From contig NZ_CABVGP010000001.1 of assembly GCF_902497555.1 (NCBI RefSeq), positions 3,886,501 through 3,950,500 of the forward strand: DNA of 64,000 bases. Direction: 5' to 3'. This DNA is from Amycolatopsis camponoti (lineage in GTDB: Bacteria; Actinomycetota; Actinomycetes; Mycobacteriales; Pseudonocardiaceae). Each line of letters opens with the position of its first letter. Position 1 is the stretch's first letter. Below the pieces are notes generated by a model, which saw only the letters and a program-made list of their open reading frames with translations, was not told the origin of the DNA and ran no database searches. The position numbers and the translations under genes were made by a program. Positions 20,939 through 32,028 of the stretch are shown in pieces.

Positions 20939-21691
20939 TCACCATCGCGACGCACCCAAGTCTCGCGAAACCGCCCGCGCCGCGTCCCGGACGTGGCCCA
21001 GTAGCCGCGCGCTCGGGGTTCCGTCCGGCTCGCAGACGCGCTCCACCGCTCCCGACACCCCGATCGCACCCACCACGATGCCGCCGTGGCCGCGGATCGG
21101 GGCCGCGATCCCCGCCTCGCCGGAGATCATCTCGCCGTTCTCCACCGCCCAGCCCGCTTCGCGTACCTTCGCACACGCGCGCTTGATCGCGGTCTGCGTG
21201 ACCAGGGTTCGCCGTGTGTAAGCCTCCGGTGACGCCGCGAGCGTCGTGTCGTAGGCCAGCAGCACCTTGCCCAACGCGGTCGCGTGCAGCGGCAGCAGCG
21301 TGCCGACGTCGAGGGTCTGCAGGGTGTCGTCCGGCCGGAACACGTGGTGCACCACCAGCACCCGGCCCTCCAGCGGCGCGCCGATCCGGACCGCTTCGCC
21401 GCTGCGCGAGGCCAGCGCGTCGGCCCAGTTGATCGCCCGCGACCGCAGCTCGTTGACGTCCAGGTAGCTCGTGCCCAGGTGCAGCAGCGTCGCCCCGAGC
21501 TGGTACTTGCCGGTGTCGCGGTCCTGCTCGACGAACCCGACGCCCTGCAGCGTGCGCAGGATGCCGTGCGCCGTCCCCTTGGCCAGTTCGAGGGATTCGG
21601 CGATCTCGCCGACGCCGAGCCGTCCCGAGCCGCGCGCCAGCAGCTTGAGGATCGCGGCGGCGCGCTCGATGGACTGGATCGGACCCGGCAC
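20939..21691 (-). CDS. IclR-family regulator of glycerol genes (GylR-like)
   Basis: 250 aa. An N-terminal winged HTH ([39 protein letters not shown], split here by one gap) is followed by the IclR ligand domain with [13 protein letters not shown] and [27 protein letters not shown] start; AGGGTG just upstream is a weak site. It is transcribed with the kinase-hemerythrin gene and divergently from glpFKD, the arrangement of Streptomyces gylR. Glycerol or glycerol 3-phosphate is the expected effector by analogy. Two copies of a palindromic site lie directly upstream. Confidence 0.92.
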   Translation of the reverse strand: MPGPIQSIERAAAILKLLARGSGRLGVGEIAESLELAKGTAHGILRTLQGVGFVEQDRDTGKYQLGATLLHLGTSYLDVNELRSRAINWADALASRSGEAVRIGAPLEGRVLVVHHVFRPDDTLQTLDVGTLLPLHATALGKVLLAYDTTLAASPEAYTRRTLVTQTAIKRACAKVREAGWAVENGEMISGEAGIAAPIRGHGGIVVGAIGVSGAVERVCEPDGTPSARLLGHVRDAARAVSRDLGASRW

Positions 21692-21719
21692 GTCCGCACC
21701 CTAGCCCGACCGGGCCCGA

Positions 21720-21764
21720 TTCGACAATGTCGAACATCGTCTTCGCGCGTTCGACAATGCCGAC
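21720..21764. promoter_or_regulatory. Paired IclR/GylR-type operators
   Basis: TTCGACAATGTCGAA (21720-21734) is a perfect 7-bp-arm palindrome, repeated as TTCGACAATGCCGAC at 21750-21764, exactly 30 bp (about three helical turns) apart. The sites lie between the IclR start and the -35 of glpF, so one protein could control both directions. Confidence 0.75.
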
Positions 21765-21773
21765 CCGCCTCCG

Positions 21774-21802
21774 TTGACCCGGTGTTTTCGCGAACTTAAC
21801 TT
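21774..21802 (+). promoter_or_regulatory. glpF promoter
   Basis: TTGACC (21774-21779) and TAACTT (21797-21802) separated by 17 bases, 43 bases before the glpF start. The operators end ten bases upstream of the -35. Confidence 0.65.
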
Positions 21803-21844
21803 TCATCCACCAGGGGGAACGAATGGTCCTTTGTGGAGGAAGCA

Positions 21845-22666
21845 ATGGTGCGAAACCTCAAGGCCCACGGACTCGCCGGCGAGATGGCCGCCGAGTTCGT
21901 GGGGACGATGATCCTCATCCTGTTCGGGTGCGGGGTGGTGGCGCAGGTCGTCGCCGCGGGCATCGGGGACCACGACAGCATCGCCTGGGCCTGGGGACTC
22001 GGCGTCACGCTCGGTGTCTACGTCGCTTCGCGGATCAGCGGCGCGCACCTCAACCCGGCCGTGACCGTCGCCCTCGCGGTGTTCAAGGGCTTCGAGTGGC
22101 GCAAGGTCGCCCCCTACGCCCTGGCCCAGACGGCCGGCGCGTTCCTCGCCGCCCTGCTCGTGCGCTGGAACTACACCGAGGTGCTCAACGCCAAGGATCC
22201 CGGCCTCACGGTCAAGACCCAGGGCGTGTTCTCCACCCTTCCGGGTAACGGCACGCTCCCGGTGGGTGACTGGGGCGCCTTCCGCGACCAGATCATCGGC
22301 ACCGCGATCCTCGTCCTGGTGATCTTCGCGATCACCGACCTCCGCAACACCTCGCCGGGCGCGAACCTGGCCCCGGTCGTCGTCGGCTTCCTCGTCGTCG
22401 CGATCGGCATGGCCTGGGGCACCAACGCCGGCTACGCGATCAACCCCGCCCGCGACTTCGGCCCGCGCCTGGCGTCCTGGCTGACCGGCTACGACACGGC
22501 GTGGTCCGACCAGTACGGCTTCCCCTACTGGTGGATCCCGATCGTGGCGCCCGTGATCGGCGCCGTCATCGGCGGCGCGATCTACAAGTTCCTCATCGAG
22601 CGCCACCTGCCCGCCGGGGAACCGCTGGACGCCATGCCCGCCAAGGACTTCGAGACCGCCGCCTGA
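21845..22666 (+). CDS. glpF: Glycerol uptake facilitator (aquaglyceroporin)
   Basis: Six-helix MIP-family channel of 273 aa that lets glycerol diffuse across the membrane. Both NPA half-helices are present: [12 protein letters not shown] and [14 protein letters not shown]; the Asp after the second NPAR is the glyceroporin signature. ATG at 21845 is preferred over GTG at 21833 because GGAGGA lies five bases before it. It is first in glpF-glpK-glpD; kinase follows after 14 bases. Confidence 0.95.
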   Translation: MVRNLKAHGLAGEMAAEFVGTMILILFGCGVVAQVVAAGIGDHDSIAWAWGLGVTLGVYVASRISGAHLNPAVTVALAVFKGFEWRKVAPYALAQTAGAFLAALLVRWNYTEVLNAKDPGLTVKTQGVFSTLPGNGTLPVGDWGAFRDQIIGTAILVLVIFAITDLRNTSPGANLAPVVVGFLVVAIGMAWGTNAGYAINPARDFGPRLASWLTGYDTAWSDQYGFPYWWIPIVAPVIGAVIGGAIYKFLIERHLPAGEPLDAMPAKDFETAA

Positions 22667-22680
22667 GAAGGAGCACGACC

Positions 22681-24195
22681 ATGCCGGACTTCGTCGGTGC
22701 CGTCGACCAGGGCACCACCAGCACCCGCTTCATGATCTTCGACCACGGCGGCAACGAGATCGCCCGCCACCAGCTCGAGCACGAGCAGATCCTGCCCAAG
22801 CCGGGCTGGGTCGAGCACGACGCCACCGAGATCTGGGAACGCACCCGCTCGGTCATCGCCACCGCGCTGACCAAGGCCAACCTGACCGTCGGTGACCTCG
22901 CCGCGCTCGGCATCACCAACCAGCGCGAGACGACCGTGGTGTGGAACCGCCGCACCGGCCGCCCGTACTACAACGCCATCGTCTGGCAGGACACCCGCAC
23001 CGACCGGATCGCCTCCGCCCTGGAGCGCGAGGGCAAGGGCGAGGTCATCCGCCGCAAGGCCGGCCTCCCGCCCGCGACGTACTTCTCCGGCGGCAAGCTG
23101 CAGTGGATCCTTGAGAACGTCGAGGGCGTGCGCGAAGACGCCGAGAAGGGCGACGCCCTCTTCGGCACCACCGACTCGTGGCTCATCTGGAACCTCACCG
23201 GCGGCCCGGACGGCGGCGTCCACGTCACCGACCCGACGAACGCCTCGCGCACCATGCTGATGGACCTCGAGACCCTGGACTGGGACGACGAGCTGCTGTC
23301 GTTCTTCACCGTCCCGAGGCAGATGCTGCCGGCGATCAAGCCGTCGTCGAACGCCGGCTTCGGCACCACCCGCGCCGGCGGCCCGCTCGGCGGCGAGGTC
23401 GTGATCACCGGCGTCCTCGGCGACCAGCAGGCCGCGACCGTCGGGCAGGTCTGCTTCCGGCCCGGCGAGGCGAAGAACACCTACGGCACCGGCAACTTCC
23501 TGCTGCTCAACACCGGTCACGAGCTGGTCCGCTCGAAGCACGGCCTGCTGACGACCCTGTGCTACCAGTTCGGCGACGAGAAGCCGGTCTACGCGCTGGA
23601 GGGCTCCATCGCCGTCACGGGGTCGGCCGTGCAGTGGCTGCGCGACCAGCTGGGCATCATCAGCGGCGCGTCGCAGAGCGAAAGCCTGGCCCGCCAGGTC
23701 GAGGACAACGGCGGCATCTACTTCGTCCCGGCGTTCTCCGGCCTGTTCGCGCCGTACTGGCGCTCGGACGCCCGCGGCGCGATCGTCGGGCTCACCCGCG
23801 CCACGACCAACGCTCATCTCGCGCGGGCGACCCTGGAGGCGATCTGCTACCAGACCCGCGACGTCGTCGAGGCCATGCAGAACGACTCCGGCGTCACCCT
23901 GGACGTGTTGCGGGTGGACGGTGGCGTCACCGCCAACGAGCTGTGCATGCAGCTGCAGGCGGACATCCTCGGTGTCCCGGTGTCGAAGCCGGTCGTCGCG
24001 GAGACGACCGCGCTCGGCGCCGCCTACGCGGCCGGGCTCGCCGTCGGCTTCTGGAAGTCGACCGACGAGCTGGAGCAGAACTGGAACGAGGACAAGCGCT
24101 GGCAGCCGTCGTGGACGGAAGAGCAGCGGGCCGAAGGCTACGCGGGCTGGCAGAAGGCCGTCGGCCGCACGCTCGACTGGGTCGACGTCGAATGA
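22681..24195 (+). CDS. glpK: Glycerol kinase
   Basis: Cytosolic ATP:glycerol phosphotransferase, 504 aa, normal length without extra domain. FGGY features include [44 protein letters not shown] and the ATP-site [25 protein letters not shown] gives the ribosome binding site. It lies between the channel and the dehydrogenase, so it is the catabolic kinase of the locus; the hemerythrin-fused paralogue is on the other strand. Confidence 0.96.
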   Translation: MPDFVGAVDQGTTSTRFMIFDHGGNEIARHQLEHEQILPKPGWVEHDATEIWERTRSVIATALTKANLTVGDLAALGITNQRETTVVWNRRTGRPYYNAIVWQDTRTDRIASALEREGKGEVIRRKAGLPPATYFSGGKLQWILENVEGVREDAEKGDALFGTTDSWLIWNLTGGPDGGVHVTDPTNASRTMLMDLETLDWDDELLSFFTVPRQMLPAIKPSSNAGFGTTRAGGPLGGEVVITGVLGDQQAATVGQVCFRPGEAKNTYGTGNFLLLNTGHELVRSKHGLLTTLCYQFGDEKPVYALEGSIAVTGSAVQWLRDQLGIISGASQSESLARQVEDNGGIYFVPAFSGLFAPYWRSDARGAIVGLTRATTNAHLARATLEAICYQTRDVVEAMQNDSGVTLDVLRVDGGVTANELCMQLQADILGVPVSKPVVAETTALGAAYAAGLAVGFWKSTDELEQNWNEDKRWQPSWTEEQRAEGYAGWQKAVGRTLDWVDVE

Positions 24196-24212
24196 CCACG
24201 AGGAGGAACACC

Positions 24213-25901
24213 GTGACCGCCCTTTCCCCGAAGTACCGCGCGGACGCCCTGCGGAAGCTGGCGCGTGAAGAGGTCGACGTCCTGGTCGTCGGCGGGGGAG
24301 TGACCGGCGCCGGCGTCGCGCTCGACGCGGCTTCGCGCGGGTTGTCCGTCGCGCTCGTCGAAGCGCGGGACTTCGCCGCCGGGACGTCCAGCCGCTCGTC
24401 CAAGCTGATCCACGGCGGCCTGCGCTACCTGGAACAGCTGGACTTCAAGCTGGTGCGCGAAGCGCTCAAGGAACGCGGGCTGCTGCTGCAGACCCTCGCC
24501 CCGCACCTGGTCCGGCCGGTCAAGTTCCTGGTGCCGCTGAAGCACCGGGTGTGGGAGCGCGGCTACATCGGCGCCGGCGTCACGCTGTACGACACGCTCG
24601 GCGGGGCCCGGGCGCTGCCGCGGCACCGGCACCTGTCCAAGCGCGGCGCGTTCAAGGCGGCGCCGGGCCTGGCCGACGACGCGCTGATCGGCGCGATCCA
24701 GTACTACGACGCCCAGGTCGACGACGCCCGGCACACGATGACGATCGCGCGGACGGCCGCCGAACAGGGCGCTTCGGTGCTGACGCGGGCTCGGGTGACG
24801 TCGCTGCTTCGCGACGGCGAGCGCGTGGTCGGCGCGAAGGTCGTCGACCGCGAGAGCGGCGCCGAGATCGAGGTGCGGGCCAAGACCGTCGTCGCGGCGA
24901 CCGGCGTGTGGAGCGACGACATGGCGGAGGCGGCGGGGATCCCCGCGCCGTTCACCGTGCGCGCGTCGAAGGGTGTCCACCTCGTGGTGCCGCGGGAGAA
25001 GATCGACCTCGACACCGGGCTGATCCTGCGTACCGAGAAGAGCGTGCTGTTCGTCATCCCGTGGGGCAAGCACTGGCTCGTCGGCACGACCGACACCGAG
25101 TGGGACCTCGACCGCGAGCACCCGGCGGCGAGCCGCGCGGACGTCGACTACGTGCTGGAGCACCTCAACGCGGTGCTCCGGACGCCGGTGACGCACGACG
25201 ACATCGAGGGCGTGTACGCGGGACTGCGTCCGCTGCTCGCCGCGAAGGCGGCCGCGACGACGAAGCTGTCGCGGGAGCACGCGGTGGCGCACCCGGTGCC
25301 GGGCCTGGTGATCGTGGCCGGCGGCAAGTACACGACCTACCGGGTGATGGCCGCGGACGCGGTCGACGTCGTGGTCGACGAGCTGGGCCGCCCGGCTCCG
25401 CCGTCGTGGACCGACCGGCTGCCGATCGCCGGCGCCGAGGGGTACCACGAGCTGTGGGCCGACCGCGCTTCGGTCGCTTCGAAAACCGGACTGCCGCTGC
25501 CGCGCGTCGAGCACCTGCTGCAGCGGTACGGCACGCGGATCTGGAACCTCGCCGAGCTCATCAAGGAGGAACCGTCGCTCGGTGAGCCGATCACGGACAC
25601 GTCGGAGTACCTCCGCGTGGAAGCGGTGTACGCGGTTTCGCACGAGGGCGCGCTGCACCTGGAGGACGTCCTGACCCGGCGGACGCGGATCTCGATCGAG
25701 GAACGCGACCGCGGCGTGGCGGCGGCCCCGGTGGTCGCCGGGCTGATGGCCCCGGTGCTGGGGTGGGACGCCCACCGCGTCGACCGCGAGGTGGCCAACT
25801 ACCTCGCGCGGGTGGAAGCGGAGCGCTCGGCACAGGAAGCCCCGGACGACGCGGCGGCGAACGCCACCCGCCTCGCGGCCCCGGCGCTCCTGTCGAGCTG
25901 A
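24213..25901 (+). CDS. glpD: Aerobic glycerol-3-phosphate dehydrogenase
   Basis: FAD enzyme at the inner face of the membrane that oxidises sn-glycerol 3-phosphate to dihydroxyacetone phosphate and passes electrons to quinone. 562 aa. The Rossmann motif VVGGGVTGAG is at residues 25-34, followed by GTSSRSSKLIHGGLRYLEQ and the C-terminal GlpD cap domain. GTG at 24213 is chosen because AGGAGG stands six bases before it; an ATG at 24192 overlapping the glpK stop is the alternative. A strong palindrome follows the stop. Confidence 0.95.
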   Translation: MTALSPKYRADALRKLAREEVDVLVVGGGVTGAGVALDAASRGLSVALVEARDFAAGTSSRSSKLIHGGLRYLEQLDFKLVREALKERGLLLQTLAPHLVRPVKFLVPLKHRVWERGYIGAGVTLYDTLGGARALPRHRHLSKRGAFKAAPGLADDALIGAIQYYDAQVDDARHTMTIARTAAEQGASVLTRARVTSLLRDGERVVGAKVVDRESGAEIEVRAKTVVAATGVWSDDMAEAAGIPAPFTVRASKGVHLVVPREKIDLDTGLILRTEKSVLFVIPWGKHWLVGTTDTEWDLDREHPAASRADVDYVLEHLNAVLRTPVTHDDIEGVYAGLRPLLAAKAAATTKLSREHAVAHPVPGLVIVAGGKYTTYRVMAADAVDVVVDELGRPAPPSWTDRLPIAGAEGYHELWADRASVASKTGLPLPRVEHLLQRYGTRIWNLAELIKEEPSLGEPITDTSEYLRVEAVYAVSHEGALHLEDVLTRRTRISIEERDRGVAAAPVVAGLMAPVLGWDAHRVDREVANYLARVEAERSAQEAPDDAAANATRLAAPALLSS

Positions 25902-25911
25902 TCCGGCGTGC

Positions 25912-27805
<1,894 letters not shown>

Positions 27806-27815
27806 TCCGCCAGAC

Positions 27816-27850
27816 CCGAAGGCCACCACGCTCGCCGTGGTGGCCTTCGG
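27816..27850. terminator. Bidirectional terminator between argG and the oxidoreductase
   Basis: Perfect 15-bp arms (27816-27830 and 27836-27850) with a five-base loop lie between the two convergent stops at 27805 and 27856. Confidence 0.9.
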
Positions 27851-27855
27851 TGTGT

Positions 27856-28866
27856 TCAGGGGACGAGCACGACCTTGCCGGTGACGGTCCCGGATTCGGC
27901 CAGGCTCAACGCCTTCGCCGCGTCCTCGAGCGGGATCCGCGCCGCCACCTGCGCCCTGAGCTGCCCCTTCGCCGCCAGGGCGAAGACGGCCGTCAGGTCC
28001 TCGGCGAGGCGCGCGCGGAAGCGGGTGAGGTTCCGCTTGCCGCCCCAGACGTTGTAGAAGTGCGTCCGGCGGCGGTTGGGGAGCGCGTTCCACCACAGCA
28101 GCCGCGCGACCAGCTTCAGCACGGCGGGCTTCGCGCTGCCGCCGGTGTTCACCGTGGACACGCTGCCGTAGGCGACCAGGGTGCCGCCGGGGGCCAGCAG
28201 GCGGAACGAGTCGACGATGCCGGGGCCGCCGATGTGGTCGAAGACGGCGTCGACCCCGCCGGGTGCCAGCTCGCGGACCCGGGCCGGGACGTCGCCGCGG
28301 TAGTCGAGGGCGGTCGCGCCGAGCGCGGTCACGGCGTCCAGGTTCCGGGCCGAGGCGGTCCCGATCACCTTGATCCCGGCCGCCCGGGCGAGCTGGACGA
28401 GCGTGGTGCCGACGCCGCCGCTCGCGCCGTGGACGAGGATCGTGCCGCCGGCCCGCACCCGCGCCTTCCGGTGCAGCATCTGCCACGCCGTGATGCCGTT
28501 GACCACGAACGTCTCGGCCTCGGCCGCGTCCAGCCCGTCGGGGACCGGCACGAGGTCGGCGGCCGGGACGACGAGGTGGCTGCTCCAGCCGCCGATCTTG
28601 GTCATGGCGGCCACGCGGCGCCCGACGAGGGCCGGGTCTTCGGCTTCGAGCACCGTGCCGACGACGTCGTACCCGGGCACGAACGGGAACGGCGGCTGGT
28701 CGTAGTACTTCCCGCGGCGCATCTGCTGCTCGGCGAACGAGACCCCGCTCGCCTCGACGCCCACGAGGGCCTCGCCGGCCCCGGGCCGCGGCAGCTCGCG
28801 GTGCTCGACGCGCAGGCCGTCCGGCTCGACGAGGCTGGGGAGGACGATTTCGGTGGTGGTGGTCAT
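27856..28866 (-). CDS. Zinc-independent medium-chain dehydrogenase / quinone oxidoreductase
   Basis: 336 aa from the ATG at 28866, with GGAAGG upstream. NADPH-dependent quinone or enone reductases of the MDR superfamily share the GroES-like N-terminus (VGVEASGVSFAEQQMRRGKY, FPFVPGYDVVGTV) and the nucleotide motif LVHGASGGVGTTLVQLARAAG. The zinc-binding Cys/His pattern of alcohol dehydrogenases is absent. Its promoter region holds a palindrome matching the one before the adjacent TetR gene, so it is the probable target of that repressor, perhaps in response to an electrophile. The physiological substrate is unknown. Confidence 0.9.
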   Translation of the reverse strand: MTTTTEIVLPSLVEPDGLRVEHRELPRPGAGEALVGVEASGVSFAEQQMRRGKYYDQPPFPFVPGYDVVGTVLEAEDPALVGRRVAAMTKIGGWSSHLVVPAADLVPVPDGLDAAEAETFVVNGITAWQMLHRKARVRAGGTILVHGASGGVGTTLVQLARAAGIKVIGTASARNLDAVTALGATALDYRGDVPARVRELAPGGVDAVFDHIGGPGIVDSFRLLAPGGTLVAYGSVSTVNTGGSAKPAVLKLVARLLWWNALPNRRRTHFYNVWGGKRNLTRFRARLAEDLTAVFALAAKGQLRAQVAARIPLEDAAKALSLAESGTVTGKVVLVP

Positions 28867-28886
28867 GGTGGGTTCCTTCCGAGGTG

Positions 28887-28908
28887 TGAGTGACTGGTCA
28901 ATCACTCA
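28887..28908. promoter_or_regulatory. TetR-type operator upstream of the oxidoreductase
   Basis: Palindrome TGAGTGA-N8-TCACTCA, 21 bases before the oxidoreductase start. The half-site TGAGTG recurs in the palindrome before the TetR gene. Confidence 0.75.
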
Positions 28909-28941
28909 ATGGGCGCGAAAAAGGGGACGGCGGGGTCGGGT

Positions 28942-29511
28942 TCAGTTTTTGCCGGGGTGGCGGATGCCGGCGGCGAGCACGGCGGCCCAGTCGCCGGCGC
29001 GGTCGTCGAGGTCGAGGGTGGCGATGAGGTGGCAGAGCTGGCCGTAGGCGATGAAGCGCTGGACCTGCTCGCCGTCGGCGCCCGAGCGCTCGAGGGCGAG
29101 TTCGGTGACCTTCGCCAAGCCGCGCCGCAGGGCGTCGGCGATCTCGGGCGTGTCGGCGGCCGACTGGGCGTGCACCTGCAGCATGAGCAGGTTCCGGTCG
29201 GCGATGAGCTCGGCGTAGGCGCCGCCCATCTCGTAGAGGATCCGGCCGGGGTCGTCACCGCCGGCGCGGGCGGCGCCGTTGGAGAGAGCGTGCGCGACGA
29301 GCTCGAAGCACCGGTCGATCGCGGCGACGAAGAGGGAAACCTTGCCGGGGAACAACTTGAAGACGTACGCGGGGGAGATGTCGGCCCGCGCGGCCACGGC
29401 GCTGATCGGCGTGCTGTGGTACCCGCCCCGGGCGAACTCGGCGATGGCCGCGTCGACGACGACGTCCCGCCGGGCGTCCGAGGTGGAGAGGGTGGCTCCG
29501 CGCTTGGTCAT
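28942..29511 (-). CDS. TetR-family repressor
   Basis: 189 aa. The N-terminal HTH covers about residues 15-60 (VVDAAIAEFARGGYHSTPIS, then ADISPAYVFKLFPGK); the rest is the all-helical ligand domain. The oxidoreductase gene lies 75 bases downstream on the same strand. Both genes carry TGAGTG-type palindromes at their promoters, which fits autoregulation plus control of the neighbour. The ligand is unknown. Confidence 0.93.
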   Translation of the reverse strand: MTKRGATLSTSDARRDVVVDAAIAEFARGGYHSTPISAVAARADISPAYVFKLFPGKVSLFVAAIDRCFELVAHALSNGAARAGGDDPGRILYEMGGAYAELIADRNLLMLQVHAQSAADTPEIADALRRGLAKVTELALERSGADGEQVQRFIAYGQLCHLIATLDLDDRAGDWAAVLAAGIRHPGKN

Positions 29512-29531
29512 GTGAGTGACCGTACACTCAC
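29512..29531. promoter_or_regulatory. TetR autoregulatory operator
   Basis: Palindrome GTGAGTG-N6-CACTCAC immediately upstream of the TetR start codon, sharing the half-site with 28887-28908. Confidence 0.75.
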
Positions 29532-29548
29532 TCTTGCCGCCGAAGCAA

Positions 29549-29568
29549 GCCCCCGGTTTCCCGGGGGC
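29549..29568 (-). terminator. Terminator of the secreted serine protease gene
   Basis: Perfect 8-bp GC stem with loop TTTC, seven bases downstream of the protease stop on the minus strand. Confidence 0.75.
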
Positions 29569-29575
29569 CGCTCGC

Positions 29576-30283
29576 TCAGACGCCCGCGGTGGCGGAGATC
29601 CAGTCCCGGTACTTCGTGATGTTTATGTAGGCCGTGTACGACTGGCGGTCGCTCGTCGACGCCACGCCGACCTGCTTGCCTCCTGCGTACATCGGGCCGC
29701 CGGAGTCGCCGCCCGCCGTGATGCCGTCGCCGCGGTTCGCGCACACGGAGACGCCCGCCGCGCCGTCCGGGCAGTCGATCGAGCTGACGCTGACCTTCGC
29801 GACCTTCAGCAGCTGCGACTGGCACTCGATCTCGGGCTTGTCGGTGCAGGTCGCGCCCCAGCCGTAGACCTCGGCCTGGTCGCCCACCTTCACATCACCC
29901 TCGCTGCCCAGCGGCGCGTACTCGGTCTGCACCTGCTGGTCGATCTGGACCAGCGCGATGTCCGAGTCCGGCGCCTCGTGCACGGAGGTGGCGTTGACGG
30001 TGGTGCCCTTCGTCTGGTCCAGGTCGCCGACGTGGAAGCTGATCGGCTTGCCGTCGGCACCCTGGGTGCAGTGGCGGGCGGTGAGGATCCAGTCGGGCGC
30101 GATGATCGTCGCCGAGCAGATCTCCTGGCCGCCGGCGAACATCCGGGCCGCCGAGTGGAGCGAGCCGGCATCGCTGCCGTCGATGATGGCCGGCTGAGCG
30201 GCCAGGGACGGCGCCGCGGCCGCGAGTGCCGAGAGCAGGACACCGGTGACGACTACGCCGGTTCGCGCGATACGTTTGCGCAC
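29576..30283 (-). CDS. Secreted S1-family serine protease
   Basis: 235 aa from a GTG start; GGGAGG lies about 11 bases upstream, and the longer in-frame reading has no signal peptide at its start. Signal peptide about 1-29 (ARTGVVVTGVLL...SLAAQ), then IIDGSDAG, the activation-site-like mature N-terminus. The catalytic triad is His71 (TARHC), Asp108 (DSDIALV) and Ser194 (GGDSGGP). The residue six before Ser194 is Ile, not the Asp of trypsin, so Arg/Lys specificity is unlikely. Cysteine pairs are visible at 56/72 and 146/154. It heads a group of secreted-protein genes and is divergent from the next. Confidence 0.93.
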   Translation of the reverse strand: MRKRIARTGVVVTGVLLSALAAAAPSLAAQPAIIDGSDAGSLHSAARMFAGGQEICSATIIAPDWILTARHCTQGADGKPISFHVGDLDQTKGTTVNATSVHEAPDSDIALVQIDQQVQTEYAPLGSEGDVKVGDQAEVYGWGATCTDKPEIECQSQLLKVAKVSVSSIDCPDGAAGVSVCANRGDGITAGGDSGGPMYAGGKQVGVASTSDRQSYTAYINITKYRDWISATAGV

Positions 30284-30653
30284 TTGAGGATCAACCTCCC
30301 GCCGCGGACCGGGGTCTCGCGGTGACGTGTGGTGAAGGACACGCCTACCGTCACTGCTGTGGGTGAATCTCCGTAACCCGCCGATAGTCGGTTGATCCAA
30401 AACGCGACTTTCGTCGTGGGCCGTCCGGCGGATCGCGGGTGACACGGTCTGCCGCGCTGCCGTCGGGCGGCTGCTGACGCACGTGAGTGCCCGCGAGCCG
30501 GAAACTGTCACGCGGGAAAGCGCACCTCACAAAAAACAATGCGCGCCACGCAAAGGCGCGTGACAAATTCCGGGCCCACGGAAAAGCGCATTGGCCGGTT
30601 GGGAAGTTTCCGCCTAGCATCCGAAAGGCCGTTCGACGACGAAAGGACCGGAG
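30284..30653 (+). promoter_or_regulatory. Divergent intergenic region with a promoter for the DUF6801-like gene
   Basis: 370 bases without a gene, with AT-rich patches. On the plus strand TTGGCC (30591-30596) and TAGCAT (30615-30620) are separated by 18 bases and stand 33 bases before the next start. An inverted repeat around 30540-30562 (ATGCGCGCCACG...AAAGGCGCGTG) precedes it. Nothing else was recognised. Confidence 0.5.
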
Positions 30654-31244
30654 ATGACGGAAACCCTTCTGCGGAAAAAGCGCTTCCTGGGAATCGGGCT
30701 CGCCACGCTGCTCGCGGGCGCGGTCGCCGTGCTTTCCGCGGGACCGGCCGCGGCGGCCGAGAAATCGCTGACCTACCGGGGCGGCTTCCCGCTGATCGGC
30801 GACCAGCAGGTCACCGTGGTCGTCAAGGCGGACATCCCCGCCACCGCGACCGCCGGCACGCCGGTCTCGGTGCCGTTCAGCCTCGACGTCGACGCCGGCC
30901 AGGCCGCCGGTGACGGCCTGCGCCTCGTCGGGGCCACCAAGATCTCCGGCACCATCGCCTCCAAGGTCGACCTCGCGATCGGCGGCCAGTCCGTGGCGAT
31001 CCCGATCGAGCTGCCGATCCCGGAGACGCCCGTCCCCGCGGAAGGCACCCTGAAGTTCACCGCGCAGGGCCAGGTCGACTTCACCGTCCCGGCCGGCACC
31101 CCGGCGGGCGAAGCGACCAGCAGCGTCGACTCCGCGGCGACCACCCACGTCGTCACCGACAGCGGCCTCGGCGAGTTCGACGTCGACCTCACGCTCGACC
31201 CGCCGGACCAGGACGCCACCCTCGGCACGACGACAGTCGGCTGA
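30654..31244 (+). CDS. Secreted beta-rich protein, DUF6801-like
   Basis: 196 aa with a basic N-terminus and signal peptide ending near AAAA (about residue 35). The mature part has alternating hydrophobic strands, no cysteines, and the pattern LTYRGGFPLIGDQQVTV with PATATAGTPVSVPFSL, which I associate with the DUF6801 family of actinobacterial secreted proteins. No catalytic motif is visible. GGACCGGAG precedes the ATG and a good promoter lies upstream. A structural or surface role is possible but not shown. Confidence 0.75.
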   Translation: MTETLLRKKRFLGIGLATLLAGAVAVLSAGPAAAAEKSLTYRGGFPLIGDQQVTVVVKADIPATATAGTPVSVPFSLDVDAGQAAGDGLRLVGATKISGTIASKVDLAIGGQSVAIPIELPIPETPVPAEGTLKFTAQGQVDFTVPAGTPAGEATSSVDSAATTHVVTDSGLGEFDVDLTLDPPDQDATLGTTTVG

Positions 31245-31251
31245 ACCCGCC

Positions 31252-31288
31252 GCTCCGGCCCGCCGGAATCCACCCGGCGGGCCGGAGC
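31252..31288 (+). terminator. Terminator after the DUF6801-like gene
   Basis: Perfect 15-bp GC stem (31252-31266 and 31274-31288) with a seven-base loop, eight bases after the stop. Confidence 0.85.
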
Positions 31289-31440
31289 CGATGCCGGAAT
31301 CCGGCACCCGGGAAATGCCGGGATCCGCCGAAACCGTTCTCTCCCAACGTGATCCTCCCTTAGTAGGTACCGGTTCACCGGTCGTGCGCGGAGTATTCCC
31401 TGCCACCACGTCGAATCGTCACCGAGTGGAGGACCACTTC

Positions 31441-32028
31441 GTGAAAACCACATCAGGAGTTCTGCGTGGACTCGCCGCGGTTTCGGCCGCCGTGGCCGCC
31501 GTCGTCGCGCTGCAGGCGCCCGCGACCGCGGCCGCCGCGCGGACCGACCTCGGCATCACCATGCAGGCCCAGCAGAAGGACCAGTGGTGCTGGGACGCCA
31601 GCGGGAACACGATCGCCGACTACTGGGGATATTCGCTTTCCCAGACGCGGTTCTGCCAGATCGCCCACAACGAATCCGGCAGCGACTGCGCCAACAACCA
31701 GGGCTACCTGTCCGACCAGCAACGGGTGTTCCGCTCGCTCGGTTTCTCGAACGTCGGGTCCTACAACTCGAACGGGCAGGTCCTTTCCTTCGCCACCATC
31801 AAGAACCAGATCGACGCGGGACAGCCGATCGGCACCCGCATCGGCTGGCGCTCCGGTGGCGGCCACATGCACGTCCTCTACGGGTACGACAACGCGAGCG
31901 GTGCGACCCGCGTCGAATACGGCGACCCGTGGCCGAACAACAGCCGCTACAACTCCATGAACTACGACACCTACCGCTCCAACACGCAGTTCCAGTGGAC
32001 GCACACGCTGTACGGGATCGAGGGATGA
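31441..32028 (+). CDS. Secreted papain-like cysteine peptidase (C39/C70-like fold)
   Basis: 195 aa. GTG start with GGAGG eight bases upstream; signal peptide about 1-33. The mature domain shows the papain-like order: Gln/Cys in QQKDQWCWDASG (Cys50 nucleophile), His in GGGHMHVLYGYD (His142 by spacing, His144 possible) and Asp162 in EYGDPWP. Cys72 and Cys83 may form a disulfide. There is no propeptide, so activity may be controlled by the overlapping downstream gene. No transporter of the bacteriocin-processing C39 type is nearby. Target unknown. Confidence 0.85.
   Translation: MKTTSGVLRGLAAVSAAVAAVVALQAPATAAAARTDLGITMQAQQKDQWCWDASGNTIADYWGYSLSQTRFCQIAHNESGSDCANNQGYLSDQQRVFRSLGFSNVGSYNSNGQVLSFATIKNQIDAGQPIGTRIGWRSGGGHMHVLYGYDNASGATRVEYGDPWPNNSRYNSMNYDTYRSNTQFQWTHTLYGIEG

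Noticed and set aside
24192..24212. ATG at 24192 as the glpD start
   Set aside because: GTG at 24213 has an ideal AGGAGG at six bases, whereas the ATG lies within the glpK stop overlap without its own site; it remains an alternative.
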